Shown: positions 37,527-44,955 of the stretch, one piece after another
Layout of the letters: the number at the start of each line of letters is the position of its first letter
Position numbering within the stretch: position 1 is the first letter of the stretch
NCBI RefSeq assembly: GCF_029894425.1
Contig: NZ_JARXYJ010000001.1
Coordinates: 2,418,001 to 2,482,000 of the forward strand
DNA from: Streptomyces sp. SAI-127
GTDB taxonomy: Bacteria; Actinomycetota; Actinomycetes; Streptomycetales; Streptomycetaceae
DNA length: 64,000 nt
Direction: 5' to 3'
Position numbers and translations under genes: made by a program
The notes under the pieces: generated by a model
What the model was told of the DNA's origin: nothing
Seen by the model: the letters and a program-made list of their open reading frames with translations, nothing else
Databases searched by the model: none

Positions 37527-37751
37527 ATGTTCGGACTGAGTGAGCTCGCGATCATCCTGCTCGTCGTCATAGCGGTCATCGCCATCAAGAAGGGTCCCGA
37601 ACTGACCCGTTCCGCGGGCAAGTCCGCACGCATCCTCAAGGCGGAGGCCCGTGCGGCGAAGGCGGGCGGCCCGGAACCCCAGGTCATCCAGGGAGAGGTG
37701 CTCCGCCCCGGGACCGCCGCGGAAACCGAGCAGAGCCCCGGCACACGCTGA
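37527..37751 (+). CDS. TatA/TatE-family twin-arginine translocase component
   Basis: The 74-residue protein has the TatA layout: a short N-terminal membrane helix (MFGLSELAIILLVVIAVIAI), a hinge with KKGPEL in place of the usual phenylalanine-glycine, an amphipathic helix (TRSAGKSARILKAEARAAKA), and a polar tail. GGAGG lies eight bases before the ATG. It is not next to tatB or tatC, so it is a stand-alone paralogue that may supplement the main TatA in forming the export channel for folded, RR-signal proteins. The short hydrophilic tail and absent FG hinge make the TatA function likely but not certain. Confidence 0.85.
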   Translation: MFGLSELAIILLVVIAVIAIKKGPELTRSAGKSARILKAEARAAKAGGPEPQVIQGEVLRPGTAAETEQSPGTR

Positions 37752-37914
37752 GACATCCGGCGTCCGCAAAAGCGGGGGTGGTGCGGCGCGCGTACGGCGG
37801 CGGGGCGGCGCCGGGGAGTAGGCGCACCGTGTGCGTGGTTTTCCCGCACGTCCTGGATGAATCCTCCGCCTCCGGGTAGGCCAGCCACACGGCGTACCCG
37901 GGAGATGGAGTGCC

Positions 37915-38568
37915 ATGACCTGTGCGAACCGCCCTGCACGGCACGGGACCTGGGCGGTGACCCTGGCTGTCACCGCCCTCGTCCTCACCGGAGCCTGTGA
38001 CGCCAACGACGGCGGTGGTGGTGACCGCGGGGCCGGCCGGACGGCCCGGTCCTCCGCCGCCGGGTCGCCGGGCGCGACCACGGCCGGCGGCTCCCCGTCG
38101 CCCTCCGCCTCCACGGCTCCGACCGTCACCGCGCCTGCGGATCCACGACAGGCCGAGCAGGACATCCGGGAGGCGTGGACGGTCCTCTTCGACCCGACGT
38201 CCTCCCTGGACCAGCGCAGTGACGTCGTCGAGGACGGTGACGAGAACGCCCTGATGATCGACAACCTCTTCCGCGACCCGAGCGGCAGCAAGCTGCGCGC
38301 CGAGGTGACCTCCGTGTCGTACACCTCGGACGTGCACGCCGATGTGGCCTACGACCTCACGCGCGAGGGCCGCCGGCTGGATCCCGGCGGCCCGGGGGCG
38401 GCCGTATTCCAGGACGGCGGCTGGAAGGTCGCCCTGCGTACGGTCTGCGCGCTGACCCGGCACGCCGAGGACGCCCCCGAGGCACCGAGCTGCGTGGTGC
38501 CGCCCTCCAGCCCTGTCCCCAACTCTGCCTCCAGTCCTGCCTCTAGCCCTGCCGGAACAGGTCGTTGA
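37915..38568 (+). CDS. Putative lipoprotein
   Basis: The 217-residue exported protein has a signal peptide ending in LVLTGAC, a lipobox-like site with Cys at about residue 28. A Gly/Ser/Pro-rich low-complexity linker to about 75 follows, then a compact domain (AEQDIREAWTVLFDPTSSLD, EVTSVSYTSDVHADVAYDLT, GGWKVALRTVCALTRHAE) resembling the small alpha+beta (NTF2-like) domain found in many Streptomyces lipoproteins. The C-terminal 30 residues are Ser/Pro-rich. Function is unknown; it should sit on the outer face of the membrane. Its last 26 bases overlap the convergent PEP-mutase-family gene. Confidence 0.7.
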   Translation: MTCANRPARHGTWAVTLAVTALVLTGACDANDGGGGDRGAGRTARSSAAGSPGATTAGGSPSPSASTAPTVTAPADPRQAEQDIREAWTVLFDPTSSLDQRSDVVEDGDENALMIDNLFRDPSGSKLRAEVTSVSYTSDVHADVAYDLTREGRRLDPGGPGAAVFQDGGWKVALRTVCALTRHAEDAPEAPSCVVPPSSPVPNSASSPASSPAGTGR

Positions 38569-39394
38569 GCTCCGTCTGGGAGAGCTGGTCGGCGGCGTAC
38601 GAGAACGTGCCGCTGTCGGCCAGCTCGCGTGCGGCGTCGAGCAGATGGCGGTACATCGCGCGGGCGATGCTGCCGCCGACCGTGACCCGGCGGACGCCGA
38701 GTTCGCGCAGGTCGTCGAGGGAGAGCGCGTTGCCGGTCAGGCCCATCACCACGTTGAGCGGGCCGTCGAGTTCGCGGACCAGCGTGCGGATGGTCCCGGC
38801 GTCGGCGGCGCCGGGGACGAACGCGCAGTCGGCGCCGGCCTCCAGGTAGGCGTTCGCGCGCCGTACGGCCTCGTCGAGCGGGCCGCCGACCAGCAGCACG
38901 TCGGTGCGGCCGACCAGGACGAAGGGTTCGCCGTCGGCCGCCAGGGTCTCGCGGGCGGCGCGGATGCGGTCGGCGGAGAGTTTCTCGTCGTAGAGCGGAC
39001 GGGTGCGGTCGCCGGTGAAGTCCTCGATGTTGCCGCCGGCGGCTCCGGCGGCGAGCGTCCTCGCGATGGTCGTGGCGACGGTCTCGGGCGATTCGCCGTA
39101 TCCGTCCTCCAGGTCCGCGCTCAGCGGTACGGAGATCCCGCCCGCGATCTCGTGGACCCTGCGCAGCATGGTCTCGCGGTCGACGCGGTCCTCGGCCGGC
39201 TGTTCGGCGAAGAAGTCGTGGTCGGTGCGTCCGAGGGAGAACGCGACGCCCGCGCTCGTGGTCGCCACGGCCGGGAACCCGGCCGCCTCCAGGATCCGGG
39301 CGCTGCCCACGTCCCACGCGTTGGGGAGCAGAAAGCAGCCCTCCCGGTGCAGATCGGCGAAGCGCTGCGTCTTGGCCCGACTGTCGGTGTCCAC
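38543..39394 (-). CDS. Isocitrate lyase/PEP mutase family enzyme
   Basis: The 283-residue protein has the PEP mutase/2-methylisocitrate lyase barrel: FLLPNAWDVGSARILEAAGF, VATTSAGVAFSLGRTDHDFF, PLSADLEDGYGESPETVA (Mg2+-binding Asp/Glu), GAAGGNIEDFTGD and PFVLVGRTDVLL. Members cleave or form C-C or P-C bonds in 2-oxo-acid-like substrates. The cysteine of the lyase KKCGH-type loop is not seen, so it is probably not isocitrate lyase. The GTG at 39394 follows GGAAGGA; the long frame before it has no coding character. The exact substrate is unknown. It is divergent from the DUF6153 gene. Confidence 0.82.
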   Translation of the reverse strand: MDTDSRAKTQRFADLHREGCFLLPNAWDVGSARILEAAGFPAVATTSAGVAFSLGRTDHDFFAEQPAEDRVDRETMLRRVHEIAGGISVPLSADLEDGYGESPETVATTIARTLAAGAAGGNIEDFTGDRTRPLYDEKLSADRIRAARETLAADGEPFVLVGRTDVLLVGGPLDEAVRRANAYLEAGADCAFVPGAADAGTIRTLVRELDGPLNVVMGLTGNALSLDDLRELGVRRVTVGGSIARAMYRHLLDAARELADSGTFSYAADQLSQTELNDLFRQG

Positions 39395-39587
39395 ACGGTC
39401 CTTCCCGGCCCGCCGCCCCTCGACGGGCTCCCGGAGAACGTACGCCCGCGGGCGGCGCGGGGCGGACTCCTTTTCGAGGGCGGGCTGGGCCGGAGGCGAG
39501 CACTGAACACAGAGCGGTGCGGAGACGTACCGTACGCCGACGGCCTCGGTGCACAGCCGTGGCACAGCCCTCTTTAGGATGAGCCCG

Positions 39588-39977
39588 ATGACCAGGTCCG
39601 AGCAGCTTCCGACGCGACCGCCCCTGTGGCGGGCGTTGCTCGTGCTCGGGATGCTGGTCGGGGTGCTGGCCATGCACGGGCTGGCTCCGGGGGGCGGGCT
39701 TCAAGGCCACGAAGGCTCGAACTCCGCGCACATGACGGCCGTCGCGGTCAGCGTCGACGAGACCTGTCACGACGGTTGCGGGTCCGGGCATTTCCACCAT
39801 GCCGACGCGACCTGCGCCTCGGGGGCCGTGAGCGGTGGGCCGGTGTTGCCCGCGCTCGCTCCCGACCCCGCCTCCACGGCCGTATCCGATGACAGCCTGT
39901 GCCCCGAGGCGGTCATGTCTCAGGACGGCGCCCGCGCACCGCCCTCCCTCGCGGAACTCCAGCTCCTGCGGATCTAG
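39588..39977 (+). CDS. DUF6153-type small membrane/secreted protein
   Basis: The 129-residue protein has one N-terminal membrane helix (LWRALLVLGMLVGVLAMHGL), then a His/Cys-rich stretch (QGHEGSNSAHM, CHDGCGSGHFHHADATC) and an Ala/Pro-rich tail. The metal-binding look and the gene that follows fit DUF6153 proteins that sit next to DUF305 proteins in Streptomyces. AGGA lies ten bases before the ATG at 39588; ATG at 39579 is an alternative. The gene ends 53 bases before the DUF305 gene, so they should be co-transcribed. A role in copper handling is plausible from context. Confidence 0.65.
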   Translation: MTRSEQLPTRPPLWRALLVLGMLVGVLAMHGLAPGGGLQGHEGSNSAHMTAVAVSVDETCHDGCGSGHFHHADATCASGAVSGGPVLPALAPDPASTAVSDDSLCPEAVMSQDGARAPPSLAELQLLRI

Positions 39978-40030
39978 ACACGGCGTGCTCCGTCACGTCC
40001 AGATCCCTTTCGCACAACAGGAGTTCCAGC

Positions 40031-40636
40031 ATGCGTACCACCCGTTTCGCGGCGCTGACCGTGACTGCCGTGTTCGCCCTCGCCGCCTGTGGGGGCGGCG
40101 ACGACAGCGGCTCGGCCGCCTCGTCGCCCTCGGTGTCCGCCGAGGCCTCGGCCGGCGCCCACAACGCCCAGGACGTCTCCTTCGCCCAGGGCATGATCCC
40201 GCACCACCAGCAGGCCGTGGAGATGGCGGAGCTCGCCGACGGCCGGGCCGCCTCCAGCCAGGTCAAGGACCTCGCCGCCCGCGTCGAGAAGGCGCAGGGG
40301 CCGGAGATCACGACCATGACGGCCTGGCTGAAGGCCTGGGACGAGAAGGTCCCCGAGTCGATGCCCGGCATGGATCACTCCGGCATGGACGGCATGGACG
40401 GCATGGACGGGATGATGGACAGCGCCGACATGGACAAGCTGAAGAAGGCCTCCGGCAAGGACTTCGACTCCATGTTCCTGACCATGATGGTCGAACATCA
40501 CGAGGGCGCCGTGGAGATGGCAACGACCGAGAAGGCCAAGGGCGAGTACAAGGCCGCCACGGCCATGGCCGGTGACATCGTCACCGCGCAGAACGCCGAG
40601 ATCAGTGAGATGAAGAAGCTCCTCGGCGAGAGCTGA
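40031..40636 (+). CDS. DUF305 family metal-binding lipoprotein
   Basis: The 201-residue protein has a lipoprotein signal (AALTVTAVFALAAC, Cys at about 21), a Ser/Ala linker, then DUF305: FAQGMIPHHQQAVEMAELA and FLTMMVEHHEGAVEMATT. Each half carries a HH pair and methionines. Between them is a Met/Asp/Gly-rich run (PGMDHSGMDGMDGMDGMMD), a likely Cu(I)/Cu(II)-binding segment. AGGAG stands before the ATG. It is the second gene after the DUF6153 gene and a perfect 17-bp hairpin follows. DUF305 proteins are often induced by copper or found with copper-export genes; that link is family knowledge, not shown here. Confidence 0.85.
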   Translation: MRTTRFAALTVTAVFALAACGGGDDSGSAASSPSVSAEASAGAHNAQDVSFAQGMIPHHQQAVEMAELADGRAASSQVKDLAARVEKAQGPEITTMTAWLKAWDEKVPESMPGMDHSGMDGMDGMDGMMDSADMDKLKKASGKDFDSMFLTMMVEHHEGAVEMATTEKAKGEYKAATAMAGDIVTAQNAEISEMKKLLGES

Positions 40637-40650
40637 CCCGTCCGCGTGTC

Positions 40651-40688
40651 GCCACGGTGCCCGCGCCGCTCGGCGCGGGCACCGTGGC
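40651..40688 (+). terminator. Hairpin terminator after the DUF305 gene
   Basis: A 17-bp perfect stem (GCCACGGTGCCCGCGCC with its complement) around a 4-base loop starts 15 bases past the stop. It is the strongest hairpin in this part of the window. Confidence 0.85.
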
Positions 40689-40779
40689 CTGTCGGCCTTC
40701 CACCCCCGGTGACCGCACGGTTCACGGGCCCTTCTGCGGGCACCCGAAGAAGGACTCTCCGGATCCGCGAGGAGCGACA

Positions 40780-41088
40780 GTGACGACAGGGCGACTCCCC
40801 GATCACGAACAGCGCATCCTGGACGAGGTGGAACGCGCCCTGCGTCGCGACCGCCGTCTGGACCGCCGACTGCGCACCGGGCGGCTGCGCCGACGGCCCG
40901 ACCTGTCCCGGGTGACGCACTACCGGCCGCACGTCCTGACGGTGTGCCTGCTGCTCGCCGTGTCGGTCGCGCTGCTGGTGACCGGGATCGTCACCTCGCG
41001 GCCCGCGGTGATCTGGGCCTTCGCGGCCGTCTGGCCGCTGACCCTGTTCGCGGTGTTCCGGCTGGTGTGCCGGTGGACGGAACCGTGA
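40780..41088 (+). CDS. DUF3040 small membrane protein
   Basis: The 102-residue protein begins LPDHEQRILDEVERALRRDR, the DUF3040 signature helix, and ends with two membrane helices (HVLTVCLLLAVSVALLVTGI and VIWAFAAVWPLTLFAVFRLV). GAGGAG stands seven bases before the GTG at 40780. DUF3040 proteins are actinobacterial membrane proteins of unknown function. It comes after a strong terminator, so it has its own promoter, and it is convergent with the HAD-like gene three bases beyond. Confidence 0.8.
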   Translation: MTTGRLPDHEQRILDEVERALRRDRRLDRRLRTGRLRRRPDLSRVTHYRPHVLTVCLLLAVSVALLVTGIVTSRPAVIWAFAAVWPLTLFAVFRLVCRWTEP

Positions 41089-41091
41089 GCC

Positions 41092-41667
41092 TCACGCCTC
41101 GCCGTTCTCGAAAGCCGACTCGATCGGCCGCTCGTCGACCAGGACCCGCCCCTGCGGCGGCCCGGTGAGCAGCGCGCGCACGGCGGTCAGGACGTCCGGC
41201 GCCACATGATCGGCCCGCGCCGTCTCCTCCGGCCGGGTCCGCTCGTCCGGTACGAGGATCCCGTGGGCGCCCACCCGGGCGGCGGCCTCGGCCTCCGCGG
41301 CCGTGCCGACGACCGCGCAGTCGGCCGGTGCGGTGCACACCCGGCCCGCCGCCCAGAGGATCAGGCCCGGTTCGGGCGGACGGCAGTGGCAGCCGTCGTC
41401 GGGCCCGTGCGGGCACACGCCCCAGATGTCGAAGGGGCCGAGAAGGTCGTCGACGCGGTGGTTGACGGCCCGTACGTCGGCGTCGCTGAGTCGCCCCCCG
41501 TGCCCGACACCCGGTTGCAGGGCGACGAACCCGGTGCGGACGCCGTGCAGGCGCAGCATGCCGAGCGCCTCACGGGCACCGGGCAACGGGCGCACCGCGT
41601 CGGGGCCGGGCGGGTCTTCGGCGAGGATGCTGTCGCGGTCGAACAGCACCGTACGCACGCGCGTCAT
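41092..41667 (-). CDS. HAD-IIIA family hydrolase-like protein with altered active site
   Basis: The 191-residue protein looks like a GmhB/histidinol-phosphatase-type HAD-IIIA member. Motif I is VLFDRDSILAE (both aspartates present, D10 and D12). A zinc loop is visible in CPHGPDDGCHC, followed by RPPEPGLI where active enzymes have RKPxPG. Motif II reads GFVALQPGVGHGG instead of TNQ-type, and motif IV reads VVGTAAEAEAAARVGAHGIL, replacing the metal-binding Asp of VGD by Thr. The lysine and the motif IV Asp are therefore lost, so phosphatase activity is doubtful. The family substrate in actinomycetes would be a sugar phosphate. It is on the minus strand downstream of the P450. Confidence 0.75.
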   Translation of the reverse strand: MTRVRTVLFDRDSILAEDPPGPDAVRPLPGAREALGMLRLHGVRTGFVALQPGVGHGGRLSDADVRAVNHRVDDLLGPFDIWGVCPHGPDDGCHCRPPEPGLILWAAGRVCTAPADCAVVGTAAEAEAAARVGAHGILVPDERTRPEETARADHVAPDVLTAVRALLTGPPQGRVLVDERPIESAFENGEA

Positions 41668-41749
41668 GCGGCCACCTCCCGGCTCTCGTGTGCACTTCTT
41701 CCCCTCCGCGAGTAACCGCGCGGGGCCGGTCCATGCGGCGGGGCGCGAT

Positions 41750-43003
41750 CTACCAGGTCAGGGGGAGGCGCTGGGGCGAGCGGTGGATCATCGTCGGCCG
41801 CATGGCGACCGGCTCCCCGTCCGCGAGCCGGAGCCCCGGAAGCCGGCCGGTGAGCTCCTGGAGCGTGAGGTTGAGCTGTTCGCGGGCCAGTTGCGAGCCG
41901 GGGCAGCTGTGCACGCCGTGTCCGAAGGCGAGGTGGCGGGCGGTCGGTCGGGTGATGTCGAACGTGTCGGGGCGCGGGTGCCGGGCGCCGTCCCGGTTGG
42001 CGCCGCCGAACGCCACGAACACCGTTGCTCCGGCGGGGAGTTCGGTGCCCGCCAGGGTGACGGGACGGGTGGTGACCCGGCGGAAGCCCTGCAGCGCGCT
42101 GTCGTAGCGGGCGGCCTCCTCGACGGCCGCCGGTATGCGCTCGGGTTCGGCGCACAGCAGCTCCCACTGGTCCCGGTGGCGCAGCAGGTGCAGGACGGTC
42201 GTGGCGATGAGCGCGGTGGTGGTCAGGTGCCCGGCGATCAACAGGTTCTGGAGGTGGGCGACGAGTTCGTGCCGGTGATCGAGGGTCAGCTCGCCGGGCT
42301 CGGTGAGGGACACGACGAGTTCGCCGCACAGGTCCTCGCGCGGCTCGGCGTGCCGCTCGCGCACGTACCGGTCGAGGATGTGCTGCATCGCCACCACGTC
42401 CTGGGCGGCGGCGACCTGCTCGCTCTCCGCCAGCGGCCGGAACAGCAGTTCCTCGGCGCGGTGGCCACCGTGGACCACGGCCGGGACGTCCACGGGGTCG
42501 AGGCCGACGATCCGCCCGATGACGTCGCCGGGCAGCTTCCGCGCGTACGCCGACATCAGCTCGACCCGGCCGTCCTTCACGAACCCGTCGACGAGGGCGG
42601 CTGCGCGCTCGGCGGCGTAAGGAAGGACGGCGGCGACCCGCGACGGCGAGAGCCCGCGCACGATCGGCGCGCGCAGCCGCTGGTGCAGGTCGCCGTCCGC
42701 GGTGACGACGACCGGTCGCCCGCCGAAGCCGCCGCCGAGGACGGCGAGCGCGGCCGGCGACGGCAGTACGTCGGGCACGAGGGCGTTCGCCGACGAGAAG
42801 TCCTCGGGACGGCGCAGCACTTCGCGTACGTCCGCTTCCCGGGCGACCAGCCAGGCGTCCAACTCGTCGACACGCGCAAGCCCTTCGGTGTCCCGGGCCC
42901 GCGCGTAGTGCGGGTACGGATCGCTCTGCAACGCGTCGAGCCTGCCGTGCCGTTGGCTGTCCACGAGACGTCCCCCTGCGGCCGGTGGTGCGGTCGCGCT
43001 CAT
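41750..43003 (-). CDS. Cytochrome P450 (bacterial class I, soluble)
   Basis: The 417-residue protein has the P450 landmarks: I-helix AGHLTTTALIATTV (the usual acid of AGxxT is replaced by Leu/Thr), ExxR helix with EEAARYDSALQGFRRVT, and heme loop FGHGVHSCPGSQLAREQL with the thiolate Cys at about 367. The start ATG at 43003 precedes MSATAPPAAGGRLVD; longer in-frame starts lie in the intergenic region. Substrate unknown. It is divergent from a SRPBCC/LanC-like pair, 175 bases away, and upstream of the HAD-like gene; no ferredoxin or reductase is adjacent, so it would use housekeeping electron donors. Confidence 0.92.
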   Translation of the reverse strand: MSATAPPAAGGRLVDSQRHGRLDALQSDPYPHYARARDTEGLARVDELDAWLVAREADVREVLRRPEDFSSANALVPDVLPSPAALAVLGGGFGGRPVVVTADGDLHQRLRAPIVRGLSPSRVAAVLPYAAERAAALVDGFVKDGRVELMSAYARKLPGDVIGRIVGLDPVDVPAVVHGGHRAEELLFRPLAESEQVAAAQDVVAMQHILDRYVRERHAEPREDLCGELVVSLTEPGELTLDHRHELVAHLQNLLIAGHLTTTALIATTVLHLLRHRDQWELLCAEPERIPAAVEEAARYDSALQGFRRVTTRPVTLAGTELPAGATVFVAFGGANRDGARHPRPDTFDITRPTARHLAFGHGVHSCPGSQLAREQLNLTLQELTGRLPGLRLADGEPVAMRPTMIHRSPQRLPLTW

Positions 43004-43178
43004 GGTGCCGTACGGATTCGGCGGTGTACATGAGCACGTCAGCACGGGTAGGGCTGGGGGCCCCGTCCGGGGGCGTGTTCGCCCGCGGTACGTCATCGCG
43101 CCCGCATCCCGCTGCGCCAAGTATGTGAGACGCCTATGAAATCCCCGCTGAGCAGGACTGATTCCCTAAGATCAGCCC

Positions 43179-43619
43179 GTGGTCACCTTCCTCCTCGAAC
43201 GCACGGCCCCGCTCTCCCCGGACGAGGCCTGGCGCCGCCTCACGGAGTGGCCCCGCCACGGCGAGGTCGTCCCCCTTACGCGCGTCACCGTCGTGCCGCC
43301 GGGCCCGACGAGCGAGGGCACGCTCGTCGTCGCCCGTTCGGGGATCGGCCCGCTCGCCTTCGCCGACCCCATGGAGGTCACGGTCTGGCGCCCACCCGCG
43401 GAGGGCGTCTCCGGACTGTGCCGCCTGGAGAAGCGCGGGCGGGTCGTGAAGGGCTGGGCCGAACTGGAGGTGCACCCGGGTCCGGGCGGCCGCGCCCGGG
43501 TGATCTGGCGCGAGTCGCTCAGCGTTCGTTTCCTGCCCGGTCTGTTCGCCCCTGTGCTGCGGGTGTCGGCCCGGTCGGTCTTCGGGCGGGCACTGAACCG
43601 GCTGCTGCGGGGGACCTGA
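43179..43619 (+). CDS. SRPBCC (START-like) family protein
   Basis: The 146-residue protein fits the helix-grip fold: a first strand (VTFLLERTAPLSP), helix DEAWRRLTEWPRHGEVVP, strands TRVTVVPPGPTSEGTLVVAR, and the long terminal helix LRVSARSVFGRALNRLL. Such proteins bind hydrophobic ligands or act as polyketide cyclases/aromatases. The GTG at 43179 is the first in-frame start. It lies 13 bases before the LanC-like gene and is presumably co-transcribed. No catalytic residues can be assigned. Confidence 0.75.
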   Translation: MVTFLLERTAPLSPDEAWRRLTEWPRHGEVVPLTRVTVVPPGPTSEGTLVVARSGIGPLAFADPMEVTVWRPPAEGVSGLCRLEKRGRVVKGWAELEVHPGPGGRARVIWRESLSVRFLPGLFAPVLRVSARSVFGRALNRLLRGT

Positions 43620-43632
43620 AGGTCGTGCAACA

Positions 43633-44955
43633 GTGGGCGCCATGACGGCAGTTGACGGTACGACGGTGCGGGTGGACGAGGTCGAGGCGCTCGCGGTGGA
43701 CGGGCTGCGGTGGCTGGTGGCCGCCGCGCGGGAGACGGCGGACGGCGACCTCGCCTGGCCGGCCGCGCCCTCGCAGAAGAGGACCGACCCGACCCTCTAC
43801 AGCGGCACGGCGGGGATCGTCTCCGTGCTCCTGGAGGCGTGGCGGCACCTTGGTGACGACTCCTACGCCGACCTCGCACTCCGCGCGGGACACGGCCTGG
43901 CCGCCGCCGTCGACGGTCACGAGGACGACTCCCTGTACTTCGGCCGGTCCGGAATGGCTCTCGTCCTGCACACCCTGCACCACGAGTTCGGCGACACCGC
44001 CTGCGGTACGGCGGGCAACCGCGCGATGGCTCTTGTGCGCTCGCACTTCGACGGGGAGCGCTGGGGCGAGCTGTTCGAGCTGATGGGCGGCAACGGCGGC
44101 AACGGCTTGGCCTCCCTGGCGGTCGGCGATCCCGAGTTCGCCGTCCTCGCGGTGGAGCCCTATCTGCGGGCCGCGGAGAAGACCCCGTGGGGCGTCACCT
44201 GGCCGCACCGCCCGGGCACGGAAGCCCGCATGCACCACATGTCCCACGGCACGCTGGGCATCGCCTACTCCCTCGTCCGGATCGGCCACGCGACAGGCCG
44301 GTCCGACCTGGTCGACCTGGGGCTGGCGGGGGTCGCGGACGTCGTGGCCCGCGACGAGGGCGGCCCGGACGGCTTCCTGGTCCGGCACTCCACCCCGCAG
44401 TTCCTTCCGGACCTGATCGAGCCGGTCAGCTACGGCTGGTGCCACGGTCCGGCAGGGGACGCCCACATGTTCCGGCTGCTGCGCGACACCCAGGGCGACC
44501 CGGCCTGGGCCGCGCTCGCCGACCGCTGCTGGCACACGGTCGTCCACTCCGGTCTCCCCCAGCGCCTGCGGCCGGGGTTCTGGGACAACAACGGCCGTTG
44601 CTGCGGCACGGCGGGCGTCCTCGCCCTGGCCGGCGACCGGATCGCCGAAGGAGCCGGAGGGCGGGAGGCGTACGACTTCGCGCGGGTCCTCGTCGCCGAC
44701 CTCGCCGCTCGCGCGGTCCGGGACAGTGACGGCGCCCGCTGGTCCAACGTCGAGCACCGGGCCGCCCCGAGCGACCTCGAGCCCGGCACCGGCTGGGCGC
44801 AGGGCGGTGCGGGCATCGTGCGTGAACTGCTGCGCTTCGTCCGGCTGAGCCGGGGCGGCGATCCGGGGTACGCGTTCACGTGGCTGGACCAGCCCCAGGT
44901 GTCCGCTCAGGCCACCGACCCGATCCGGCGGACCGGTTCCGAGGTCACGTCGTGA
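43633..44955 (+). CDS. LanC-like lanthionine-cyclase-family protein
   Basis: The 440-residue protein has the alpha/alpha-barrel GxxG repeats of LanC: YSGTAGIVSVLLEAW, YFGRSGMALVLHTL, GGNGGNGLASLAVG, SHGTLGIAYSLVRIG. The zinc site reads SYGWCHGPAGDAHM (C270) and GRCCGTAGVLALAGD (C323, C324). A CCG in place of CHG gives three cysteines, as in some LanM cyclase domains, instead of the Cys-Cys-His of NisC. GAAGG precedes the GTG at 43633; ATG at 43642 is an alternative. No precursor peptide or dehydratase is seen nearby, so a classical lanthipeptide locus is not supported. It may be a LANCL-type protein with another substrate. The last 49 bases overlap the convergent XdhC gene. Confidence 0.85.
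   Translation: MGAMTAVDGTTVRVDEVEALAVDGLRWLVAAARETADGDLAWPAAPSQKRTDPTLYSGTAGIVSVLLEAWRHLGDDSYADLALRAGHGLAAAVDGHEDDSLYFGRSGMALVLHTLHHEFGDTACGTAGNRAMALVRSHFDGERWGELFELMGGNGGNGLASLAVGDPEFAVLAVEPYLRAAEKTPWGVTWPHRPGTEARMHHMSHGTLGIAYSLVRIGHATGRSDLVDLGLAGVADVVARDEGGPDGFLVRHSTPQFLPDLIEPVSYGWCHGPAGDAHMFRLLRDTQGDPAWAALADRCWHTVVHSGLPQRLRPGFWDNNGRCCGTAGVLALAGDRIAEGAGGREAYDFARVLVADLAARAVRDSDGARWSNVEHRAAPSDLEPGTGWAQGGAGIVRELLRFVRLSRGGDPGYAFTWLDQPQVSAQATDPIRRTGSEVTS

Noticed and set aside
43633..44955. A lanthipeptide biosynthetic cluster
   Set aside because: Only the LanC-like protein is present. No dehydratase, precursor peptide, protease or transporter is found in the neighbourhood.
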